In this document: positions 47,366 to 58,161 of the stretch, piece by piece | Numbering within the stretch: the first letter of the stretch is position 1 | How the letters are laid out: each line of letters opens with the position of its first letter | From: Urechis unicinctus | Taxonomy: Eukaryota > Annelida > Polychaeta > Xenopneusta > Urechidae | Reading direction: 5' to 3' | Length of the DNA stretch: 64,000 nt | NCBI GenBank assembly: GCA_034190875.2 | Contig: CM067354.1 | Location: forward strand, 48,959,908-49,023,907 | Made by a program: the position numbers and the translations under genes | Notes under the pieces: model-generated | Told to the model about the DNA's origin: nothing | Database searches by the model: none | Seen by the model: only the letters and a program-made list of their open reading frames with translations

Positions 47366-47602
47366 GTGAGCTCCAATGGTTTTCAACTGATTTTGTCTTC
47401 TACTGAATCACGTCTCAGATTGCCTCGGCGTCGTCAACGAGTGAGCTATGCAATACAGAAAGTCGACCCCAATGTACTAATTGTCAAAATTGTCAGCCCA
47501 GATGAAGCCGAACATAAAGTCATTGAAGTGAATATTGTAATACAAAAACTCAACTCATTTTGTGACAGTTATCGACAATGGGTTTCAGAAGATTATCTTT
47601 AG
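47366..47602 (+). pseudogene. 78-codon open frame intact only in unit A
   Basis: The frame includes RLRLPRRRQRVSYAIQK, then VLIVKIVSPDEAEHK, and ends YRQWVSEDYL. Units B (~55,480-55,680) and C (~62,145-62,340) keep the LPRRRQRVSYAIQKVD part. They lack the middle ~50 bp and then hit stops. The ancient relative near 11,730-11,900 keeps the segment encoding YRQWVSED but has an upstream stop. The frame reads like protein, but I recognise no family. It may be a remnant or chance. Confidence 0.2.
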
Positions 47603-48222
47603 TTATGTCATTACCATCGATGTAGCTCAGTAGCTATTTAGCCACTTGAGAACGAATGACTCTATTTTCTCTCACGTTAACTATGGTCTGCTCGAGAGCA
47701 CGAGGTTCATCTTAACAACATACAAACCAATATTGCCCATCATACAGGATTGAAATAAGAGGCAATAACACATTGACAACTGTGAAATGAATAATGTCAT
47801 TGAATAGCATTATGACCTCGCCATCATTTACTATTGCAATGATGGGAACGAAGAAGAAAAACTGATATAAAATCAGGATTTGATATTTCCCTGATATGGC
47901 TTAACTGACATGATACTAATATATATGTGCGTATAGACTACTTTCAAGGCCCATATGATTTATATGACCTCTATTATTAGCGAGATAGCACAGATAATCC
48001 ATATCCGCTATTGATCATTTTATATGAATGTTATAAAGATGTGTATCCAAATGCAACTATGCGCTCTGCATTCAACCCAATATATAAGTGAAGTTATGTG
48101 ATAAGCGCGTAAGTCTACGGCATCTTTTATGTTATTTGATGATCTCGATAAATAATGAACCTAATTAGAAGTTGTGACCTGCGGTTAACGGATCTGATGT
48201 CTACTTTATTGTCGGAAGCCAT

Positions 48223-49190
48223 AGTGGCTCCCCGCCTTGCAGCGTCATACACCATACCTTTCAATCGCAAAGCTACTTTAACTACAGCAACTCCGCTGAT
48301 TCAGTTAGGTGAAGATTGAGTGGCATTCGTGGAGCGAACCTAAGTTAATTTATGAATCATCCCATTCTGTTTCTAAGCTTTGATGATAATCACAATGATG
48401 TTATAACAATGATTTTGTTCAAGTTGATTATGACGATAACAAAAGTAATTGGATCAACGAAGACGCTGCACGGCTTCCATATCGAACCACAAAGCGCATT
48501 GAATAATGGGGCATGCGAGAATGCGTCTTCCCATTCATCAACATGTGCAAAGTAATCTCAGAGGTTGAAAGGATTAATTGTCTGTGTGATCGACTTACCC
48601 ATCATCTCCATTTATCTGCTGGTTTACAACATCAACAATGGCATGAATAGCCTGTGTCTAACAACTAGGCATTTGCAGACGCTATGCAAACTGCTCCCCA
48701 AGCCATGAGATAGCTGAGCAATACAGTCGGTAAAACAGGCCACCGTATTGTAATTTATATACAACAACTGAGATATATGGCAGGGATATGTTGGCATCTT
48801 GGAGATATGATACTTGTTTTAATTAAGTCCTTGTGCAAGATACGGGGATACGATATACAGTGCTATAACACAACTCAGTTTCCATGGTTGTATTGCATGC
48901 ATCTATCAAGGATGATTAATTGATTATCACCTTTTGACAAACCGGATTTAATATATAGAATCCCAACATCGCTTTTGTCAATAGGCAATATGAAACGAGT
49001 GGTCCTAAATGTGCCAAACAAACACAAAATACAGTCTTTAGAATACATGAATAAATACCATAAAGCTGACCATATACTGCTATACCGATGTATGTTATGT
49101 GCAACAACCTGCAATATGATTTCTTGAATGCTCTTCAATTTAAGGCAATATATTTTGTCACGTATATTTATATGCATAACTATTAATCAC
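48223..49190. other. Segment present only in tandem unit A
   Basis: In unit B the sequence passes directly from GTCGGAAGCC to ACTTATTTGCATATATC at 56,345-56,360. These ~970 bp are therefore either deleted from B or inserted in A. It contains short open frames (for example 48,352-48,555 plus and 48,875-49,177 minus) with no recognised motif and no obvious terminal inverted repeats. Confidence 0.6.
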
Positions 49191-50346
49191 ACTTATTTGC
49201 ATATATCTAGCACATATTATTGTCATTCTACAATATTCTTGCACACTCTATAACGATTACAGCAATCAGTTAACAGACCGTGGTATTAGCGGTGATGGAT
49301 TTTGCAAACAGGATGGTCCTATTTCATACTTTTCATGGACATTGCAGATATATTTAAGCGCAAATTTTATCAGACTGAACACACTATATAATTAAGCCAG
49401 TCCGTCTCCATTGCCTCACGAAGCCTACTACTTCCAATAACGGCTATTATATTTACTCAAATACTGCGCTTGCTTACAATGTTTCTTAACTTAGACAGCA
49501 TTTTATTTATATGGCGTGCAAAGCCCGTATTTTGTGCTGTCATTGTGCCATGAAGAGTAACTATAAGCTAGTTTTGAAATGTCTCATACATAAATTGCTC
49601 AATGACTCGATATCAAATTTAAAAATTACTCCCAAATGGACCGTTTGGAATGTAATATAACGTAATCTGATCGTGTTAAACGATATCGTACCATCCATAT
49701 AATGACACTTATTTTAGCAATCGGTGTGGGATCAGGTTCGGACATATATCTCGATTCTGCAGAGATCAAACAGGAATGAAACAATTGTTGATTAAATTGA
49801 AAGCAAAACTAACCTGTCCGTACGAAAGCAGCACATACTATCGACACAAACGTGCTTTCGTTCAATTCTATAATTGTATTGTGCAGAGGGTATTCCAATA
49901 TTTTAGCATGGGGATGTAGCTGATACAATTTCTCATCCCCCCAAACCCTGTCAAACGCCGATAGAACACGTCACTACCCTACGTCATACAAGACATGCTA
50001 TTTGGAATGGGATGGGCGGTAGGATGTAGGGGAGTACACAGAGAGCGCCTATGGCAATGAAACATCTGGTCGGTGCGAGTACACATACGTTACTGGCCTT
50101 GAATTTCACAGCCTCTTAAAACCCGCACATCGCACAGTGCGATGACACGACGACTGACTTTTGGGAAGATGTTTTCTAACTGGTTCTTGACAATTGTAAT
50201 ACATGCTAGAAAGAATATTGCGCATCGTTTTCACTTGAAAACATACAGCTTTCAATCCCCTCTAATGTGGCATATTGTTGATGATGAATGCGATTCTGTC
50301 ACACGTTAGTGATGAAACCAGCGCCTTTTGTGTTTACTCTAAGTTT

Positions 50347-50359
50347 CCACTAGAGGGCG
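50347..50359 (+). promoter_or_regulatory. CTCF-like motif (CCACTAGAGGGCG), unit A
   Basis: The 13-mer fits the core CTCF consensus as usually written (CCA-C/G-YAG-R-K-GGC). It lies in a locally CpG-containing stretch (GCGTTGCCGC, CCCCCGGC, GCCGCTACGCTCG) that stands out from the AT-rich surroundings. CTCF is conserved across bilaterians with a similar core. This is a sequence match only, and occupancy is unknown. Confidence 0.4.
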
Positions 50360-51209
50360 TTGCCGCTCAACCAATCTACGAGCAGCCCCCGGCAATATAT
50401 ATTTACTGCCGCTACGCTCGTAGGATGGAGCAACCATGGTGGTGAGTAGGGAGGGATGGGGTGTGTGTGTGAGGGAGGGAGGCTCGTCATATAAAAGGTA
50501 AATTCAGTAATATATACTTTATTGTTGAGATTGGCAATGATCCTGTAAGAGCGAACGGTATATTTAGTCTTTTGATCGCTCATAATCGCGCCATGTTCAT
50601 CAGAGTTGATTCATCAACATCCACAATTCTTACATTTTCTTTAATGACTGGCAGTTTGTCGTGTATTGAATTTGAGGAATGAATCGCATGCACTAAACTT
50701 GTGATGTGGCAACCTCATAGCTTGCACTAGAGACTCCAATCCGATTCGCTTTATTGTCCCCAATTCTTAATGGAAAAGGTCCAGCTTAAAGTATCCCGCA
50801 ACAACGTGCTGACAATGCTTACTCTTAACATTCCTTGCAAAGCCTCATTATAGCAATATTTGAACCCAAATATCAGTGTCCATCCTACTATGAACATTCG
50901 TGGTCAAGACAGATTCATGAGAATATATATACGACAGTGACCTTGTGCAACATGGCGTCTCATTGCGTGCCTAATTGACGAACGCCTACAGTGTCAGGTA
51001 TTTTCACCATCTTGTTGGCCCAGATACATCTCCCGCGTGTACGGTTTGCCATTTTGATGATGTAGCCATTCTGGTCAGGTGTTGATTCTTAACGCAATGA
51101 AGGCTGTGACTAACATTGCTTCCATCATTTCCCCTACAGTTATCTGTCCTACTAGAAAAGTCACACATGATCACAACATAATTGAAGACACTGAATAATA
51201 AATCATTCC

Positions 51210-51361
51210 CTCACTCACTCGGTCACTCAGTTAGTCAGTCACTCTTTCACTAACTCACTCACTCATTCACTCACTCACTCATTCACTTGCTCGATCACTC
51301 AATCCCGCACTCACTCAATCACGCACTCACTAACACACTCGCTCGCTCATTCATTCACTTG
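51210..51361. repeat. Degenerate CACT/CATT tetranucleotide repeat, unit A
   Basis: This is about 150 bp of imperfect (TCAC)n with CATT, CGCT and GATC variants. It matches 58,011-58,161 with a single base difference (G at 51,323, T at 58,123), although such repeats normally mutate quickly. A stub of the same repeat ends the truncated third unit. Confidence 0.9.
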
Positions 51362-53257
51362 CTTAAAATTTATAGTCTCATCAACCTAATGTTAACATAC
51401 GAAGGAAGTCTATCGTGTCATTTTGTATGTTAAAGCGCGTACCTGTTGATAACTGATGTATTGTAAATGATCTTATAACCTCTAGCTATAAATAGTTAGT
51501 ATTTGTTCCACTACAGTTTTTGATCGCTGATACAATAAATGTCATCTTTATATGATCGCAAGCAGCTATCGTTGACTATGACCTAATCCAAAGATATGAA
51601 AACAATCGATTGTGTCTATCCCGGTTAAAAGTAAAACCTCCATAATTCAGGTCACTTTAACCCTAACAAATGACTTGATTCAATCGGAATATTCAATTAT
51701 CAGTCCCAAGGCAATGTAAGAAAAATCACCCCATTACCAAAAAATCGCAAATTGCATTACGCACATGACCACGCCTCCTGTAGAGCTTAGCTCGTATTCT
51801 GTCAATCTTAGTTCCTGTTGCGTAAATCAAGTGTGGATTACTTATACGGGCCGTCAATCACCATCATCCATCTATAAACTGTCCACTTGGTAAAACTTCT
51901 ACGATTGTCTTGACCCGTAAGATTAAGTTTGTCAAGTCTCCACATTTCCGGTAGGCTCTTACCCTATCTATTTATTCTTTTTAACGAGAGCACTGCCTTT
52001 CCATAAATGCCTCAATCATCATATCCCTCAGTCGTTTTTCTACATGTCTATTCTGAGCTACCTCAGTTACTCTGAGGTATGTTCAATTGGCAATATCAAC
52101 GGCGTGGAATATTTTGTGAGCCACCCAAGATGAACTTTGCAAGTTCTCTGTCAGGCGTACTGAAAGGTAGCCTGACAATTATACACAAATGCATTCAATC
52201 AAAGCAGCTGGACATAGTCTGTTGCAAAAGGACATAGAAAGAATGCCGTCGAGTTGTGGAGTGTCCTTTGTGAATTAAGATGTGTACGCTCACGTCTATA
52301 TATGTTAGAGTCTTAGTAAGGCTGGTGCATCTCAAACAGATGTCCATTTCTATAAAGGCAGGTAAATACCTTATTGTATAGATGCATAGAATGGAAAGCG
52401 TAAGATTAATAATGACTTACTTTAGCAGAATTCATAATGGTAACAGCTTTATAATGTTTATGCCACTAAAACGCACCAGCAAGCGGTTCATCGTATGAAT
52501 AAATTAGGCAATGTGTATATCCTTGATAGTCGTCTTCTCGAGAACATATGCAGAAGTGAATCAGAGAGTACAACATTAGATCATGAACGAGCACGTCAAT
52601 GTTCATTCCAGGGATTGCACACAGAACTTAATGATTGATTAAATGAATGTATCCGACATTAAATGCATCAATACTATTTTCCTCTACTGACACAATTAAA
52701 CTAGCCACGAGTTGATGGCATGATTTATTTTAATCAATTTTGTGTATGTATGATATTGATGTTACCATGCGCAAAAACATACCTATATACAAGAATTAAA
52801 ATTAGATGCTCGAGAGGAGTAAGCACGCGATAAACATTCTTACACATGGGACTCATGTTATTGTATGTTAAGTGTATGAGATAGCCAATGGGATTTAGCT
52901 TTACCTTTCTAACTGTAAATTAACGGAAATCGATCATTGTGTTGCTAGCGATGAACCACATGGTACTGACCAATTCATCCATGCTGTCTTTTACTGCAAG
53001 TTATGGTTGGAAAAAGAGAAAGCAGGGCAGCTAGGATAAAAAGCCATGGTACTGTCATCATAGATATGTCGGAATAACTATGCTTACAATGTGTGTCATC
53101 ACTGTGAAATTGTCAACGGATCAATTTAATTTCACGTCTAAAGCAACTTAACAAATGCTTTCATTAAAGGGTGTTTTCCGTTTAGTTTTTACAGAAATTT
53201 GTCTTTGCAAATATCATTGAAAGTACGTACTGCTTAACGTTGTAAAATCAAACAGGC

Positions 53258-53780
53258 GTCTGGCTCAAACGAACATCTTGTAAATAAGAGATTATGCCTT
53301 TTTCGTTTCAGCCTAAACGCAACAATTTTTATTTATAGATCGCACACAACTGTACGAATTAGTTTGCTATTTCCGATGCAGGAAAAGCTAGAAGAAGAAT
53401 ATCGATATTATGGGTCTGGCTCAAACGAATATCTTGTAAACAAAAGATTGTGCCATTTTTGTTTCATCCTAAATGCAACAGTTGTTATTGATCGATCCAA
53501 CACAACTATACAAATTAGTTTGCTATTTCCGATGCAGGAAAAGCTAGAAGAAGAATACCAATATTGTGAGTCTTGTTTGGAGTATACCGCCGATTCGGAT
53601 GCATTCGACTCGACTGATAACGGAGTGGGGGGCACCCCATCTCAACCAGAATATATTTGAGGAATGCGATTCAGCCGTTAAAATCAACAGAAGGTCATTC
53701 ACAGACTTATCGTTTGAGAACGTCGAAAAACTAGCCAAATAATTCAACGTGAACGTCACTGTGTACACACAAATCAAGTA
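53258..53780 (+). pseudogene. Decayed coding-like segment with internal 156-bp duplication, unit A
   Basis: A 156-bp stretch (a multiple of 3) is repeated about twice in tandem; each repeat contains TTTCCGATGCAG followed by GAAAAGCTAGAAGAAG. One open frame, 53,364-53,660 (98 codons), reads EKLEEEY twice and ends GTPSQPEYI. The next frame over reads NIFEECDSAVKINRRSF, then ENVEKLAK, a TAA stop, and FNVNVTVYTQI, followed at once by GTAAGAG, a good splice donor. That composition is protein-like. The in-frame stop and the switch between frames suggest a broken gene or mobile-element piece. I cannot name the family. The first frame alone may be fortuitous. Confidence 0.35.
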
Positions 53781-54720
53781 AGAGTTTCTTTTAGGTGCTT
53801 AATAGAAGTGACATAAGAAATTATGTAATCAAATGATATCCTATGGGGCAGAGATATAATATTTTACTTACATCTGACTAGCCCGCACACATCGCTTTCA
53901 CTCCTCGCAATTTACAGTGAAACGCACAAGTTGATATAAATTTACGCCAATAAACTGATATATTGACAATGGAAATAATTATACATGTAGCATTTTATTT
54001 TGCAATTATCTTGTCATCACATACAATATGGTTTTCACAATTTCAAATGATTCAAGTCATTATTTACTCCTGCACATTTTATCATAGCAGAATTAGTCCT
54101 AATCATATTCTGATTATATCTGCCTATCATGATATAAATTTATATCTCATATTCTGTACTAATTACTTCCACTTTGTATTCTTCAGCGTTTTGAACATTT
54201 AATAATATTTAATCATATGTCTTATCAATGTCGATAGTAATCACATACTATAACCTCTTGTCAATACCAAATATTCTAAATCTTTACGCTCTATATGCTT
54301 ACCTCATGTTTTCATATATGTTGGACATGACAATGACATTGTTAGAAATATACCACTGCATATCAATTGTAATAGTTTTATACCCTTAAACTTGATTTTT
54401 GACTCCTTGACAAAATTATATTTGTTCTTAGTGTGTACATATTTACGCCAATAAAATGATAAATACATAACCTTTGAATGTCGACATTTGAATTTGCCCG
54501 TCCATGGTGTTGATGTTTTATTTTATTGTCAAAATTTTAAGGTCCTTTAACTTGTCTGTAATTTGAGACAAGGTTTCGGAAAGACCACCTCAGAAAAACG
54601 AAAATTAATTAATGCAAATATTGTATGAGAAAATAATAGGCTTCGTTCATTCACTACTTACAGCAAAATATTTTCAGACAGCTGTTATTTGATATTCAGA
54701 TAATGTGACCCCCAATATCA

Positions 54721-55073
54721 TGTAACATGAATTATAAATTTTATTACACATTATTGTTAATAATCGTATCACTCCCTCCGGCGCCATTCATTTTTTGAAC
54801 CTTAAACGTCTACATTACATAGACATAACATCCTCAAGTTGCGCTTTCCATTTATTCAAGCTTAAAAGTAGCTGCGAAGGCAATGGCGTCTGGTTACAGC
54901 CAACATCAAACCTGTCATGCGTAGATGACCATGACCTGATGACGCCGTGGTCATGCTCACTGGATAATTTGGCACTGCTACTAGCAGCAAGGAAATAACG
55001 TTGGGATCTTTATTCTTGTGTGATAGCCACCGCCCCCTTTAATTTATTCCCTGTCAGCCTATCCGGACTACAT
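54721..55073. other. Near-identical block shared by units A and B (copy in A)
   Basis: These 353 nt differ from 61,391-61,743 at one position only (T at 54,979, A at 61,649). The ~70-90 aligned bases on either side differ at roughly 8-12% of positions and carry indels. The block is richer in GC than its surroundings and contains a 7-bp inverted repeat, CATGACC with GGTCATG, near 54,930-54,955. It holds a plus-strand 67-codon frame (54,795-54,998). It also holds a minus-strand frame ending NKWKAQLEDVMSM at a stop at 54,815-54,817, preceded by an acceptor-like TTCCTTGCTGCTAGTAGCAG. Whether it is an exon, a regulatory element or a conversion tract is open. Confidence 0.5.
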
Positions 55074-57508
55074 ATTCCATGCAAAAGCCAAATTGAGATG
55101 GGTTTTTAGTTTACAAAAGCTACTAATGAATAGTTGATCCCGTATGCGTCTAATCCACAGTGTTCCATATACCGGAATCTGCTGATGCCAAAGTTGTTCT
55201 ACTAGATAGCTCTGTTACATACAATTGGGACAACAATATGAAGCGGTTATATTGGGAACAAAGATTTAATTTTGGATGCCCTACTCAATATGCATTGACA
55301 CGTGCCATCAAGGAAGCACAAGGGCGATAATGTCTTTACAGTCTAATTGTGTGGCTAATGTCAAATAGTTCCTGAGAGAATATGTTTTGCATGGGAATTT
55401 TACAGACGTACGGCAGATGCCGGGCTTAGAATGAAAATAAATTGCTCATCTGTTGCCAACTTAATCAATGCAAATTAACCAAATGTGCGTTCAAATGGTT
55501 TTCAACTGATTTTGTCTTCTACTGAATCGCGTCTCAGATTGCCTCGGCGTCGTCAACGAGTGAGCTATGCAATACAGAAAGTTGACATAATATCATTGAA
55601 GTGAATATCGTAATACAAACACCCTAATCATTTTTTGATAGTTATCGACAATGGGTTTCAGAAGATAATATCTAATTATGTCGGTAACATCGACGTAGCT
55701 CAGTAGCTGCTTAACCACTTGAAAACGAATGACTCAATTCGCACTCCCATTTACTATGCTCTGCTCGAGAGCACTAGATTCATTTTTACCTGGCTGATTG
55801 GCAGCCCGTCATAACAATATACGAACCAATTTCGCCCATCATACAGGATTGAAATAAGAGGCAATAACACATTGACAACTGTGAAATGAATCATGTCAAT
55901 TGAATAGCATTATGACCTCGCAATCATTTACAATTGCAATGCCTCATGAAATGAATTCATGACTGGGCTTATTCATGATGGGAACGAAGAAGACAACTGA
56001 TATAAAATCAAGATTTGATATTTCCCTGGTATGGCTTAACTGGCATGATACTAATATATATGTGCGTATAGACTACTTTCAAGGCCCATATGATTTATAT
56101 GACCTCTATTATTAGCGAGATTGAACAGATAATCCATATCCGCTATTGATCATTTTATAAGAATGTTATAAAGATCTGTATCCAAAAGCGACCATACGCT
56201 CTGCATTCAACCCGGTATATAGGTGAAGTTATGTGATAAGCGCGTTTGTCTACGGCATCTTATGTTATTTGATGAACTCGATAAATAATGAACATATCAG
56301 AAATTGCGACATTGCGCTTAACGGATCTGATGTCTACTTTATTGTCGGAAGCCACTTATTTGCATATATCTAGCACATATTATTGTCATTCTAAAATATT
56401 CTTGCACACTCTATAACGATTACAGCAATCAGTTAACAGACCGTGGTATTAGCGGTTATGGATTTGGCAAACAGGGTGGTCCTATTTTATACTTTCCATA
56501 GACATTGCAGATATATTTAAGCACGAATTTTATCAGACTGAACAAACTATTCAATTAAGCCAGCCCGTCTCCATTGCCTCACGAAGCCCACTACGTCCGA
56601 TAACGGCAATTATATTTACTCAAATACTGCGCTTGCTTACAATGTTTCTTAACTTAGACAGCATTTTATTTATATGGCGTGCAAAGCCCGAATTTTTGCT
56701 GTCATTGTGCCATGAATAGTAACTGTCAGCTAGTTTTGAAATGTCTCGTACATAAATTGCTCAATGACTCGATATCAAATTGAAAATTACTCCCAAATGG
56801 ACCGTTTGGAATGTGATATAACGTAATCTGATCGTGTTAAACGATATCGTACCATCCATATAATGTCACTTATTTTAGCAATCGGTGTGGGATCAGGTTC
56901 GGACATATATCTCGATTCTGCAGAGATCAAACAGGAATGAAACAATTATTGATTAAATTGAAAGCAAACCTAACCTGTCCGTACGAAAGCAGCACATGCT
57001 ATCGACACAAACGTGCTTTCGTTCAATTCTATAATTGTATTGCTGCAGAGGGTATTCCAATATTTTAGTATGGGGATGTAGCTGATACAATTTCTCATCC
57101 CCCCAAACCCTGTCAAACGCCGATAGAACACGTCACTGCCCTACGTCATACAAGACATGCTATCTGGAATGGGATGGGCGGTAGAATGTAGGGGAGTACA
57201 CAGAGAGCGCCGATGGCAAAGAAACATCTGGTCTGTGCGAGTACACACACTTTACTGGCCTTGAATGTCACAGCCTCTTAACACCCGCACATCGCACAGC
57301 GCGATGACACGACGACTGACTTTGCGGAAGATGTTTTCTAACTGGTTCTTGACAATTGTAATACATGCTAGAAAGAATATTGCGCATCGTTTTCACTTGA
57401 AAACATACAGCTTTCAATCCCCACTAATGTGGCATATTATTGATGATGAATGCGATTCTGTCACACGTTGGTGATAAAACCAGCGCCTTTTGTGTTTACT
57501 CTATGTTT

Positions 57509-57521
57509 ACACTAGAGGGCG
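57509..57521 (+). promoter_or_regulatory. CTCF-like motif, unit B copy (first base changed)
   Basis: This is the unit B counterpart of the motif at 50,347. It reads ACACTAGAGGGCG, one mismatch at the first consensus position. The truncated unit C has lost this segment. Confidence 0.3.
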
Positions 57522-58010
57522 TTGACGCTCAACCAATCTACGAGCAGCCCCCGGCAATATATATTTACTGCCGCTACGCTGGTAGGATGAAGCAACCATG
57601 GTGGCGAGTGAGGAGGGGTGGGGTGTGTTTGAGGGAGGGAGGGAGGCACATCATATAAAAGGTAAATTTAATAATATATAAATAATACTATGAAAATGCG
57701 TGGTCAAGGCAGATTCATGAGATTATATATTCGACAGTGACCTTGTGCAACACGGCGTCTCATTGCGTGCCTAATTGACGAACGCCTACAGTGTCAGGCA
57801 TTTTCGCCATCTTGTCGGCCCAGATACATCTCCCGCGTGTACAGTTTGCCATTTTGATGATGTAGCCATTCTGGTCAGGTGATGATTCTTAACGCTATGA
57901 AGGCTGTGACTAACATTGCTTCCATCATTTCCCCTACAGTTATCTGTCCTACTAGAAAAGTCACACATGATCACAACATAATTGAAGACACTGAATAATA
58001 AATCATTCCC

Positions 58011-58161
58011 TCACTCACTCGGTCACTCAGTTAGTCAGTCACTCTTTCACTAACTCACTCACTCATTCACTCACTCACTCATTCACTTGCTCGATCACTC
58101 AATCCCGCACTCACTCAATCACTCACTCACTAACACACTCGCTCGCTCATTCATTCACTTG
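58011..58161. repeat. Degenerate CACT/CATT tetranucleotide repeat, unit B
   Basis: This copy of the tetranucleotide repeat in unit B has the same interruptions in the same order as at 51,210-51,361. The two therefore descend from one duplication and have not expanded independently. Confidence 0.9.

Larger units (their letters stand above)
47300..55434. repeat. Tandem duplication array, unit A (~8.1 kb, longest copy)
   Basis: This is the first unit of a young tandem array. Its start (GCTCATCTGTTAACAA near 47,332) recurs at ~55,444 and ~62,113, and the same order of landmarks follows in each unit. Landmarks are the block with GCCTCGGCGTCGTCAACGAG (47,423), the block at 49,191-50,505, the CACT repeat (51,210-51,361) and the block at 51,366-55,434. 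Unit A holds two pieces missing from unit B: ~48,223-49,190 and ~50,510-50,885. Identity to unit B is a few percent below complete by eye and is uneven along the length. I see no complete gene; coding-like remnants are listed separately. The left boundary is uncertain, because homology to an older copy near 11.6 kb extends slightly further left. Confidence 0.85.

Noticed and set aside
48223..49190. Transposon insertion specific to unit A
   Set aside because: No terminal inverted repeats or target-site duplication seen at its edges. Deletion from unit B explains it equally well.
49838..49880. Stem-loop CGAAAGCAGCAC ... GTGCTTTCG
   Set aside because: Pairing needs a bulge and the ancient copy near 13,850 does not preserve it. 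Conservation between A and B only reflects their recent origin.
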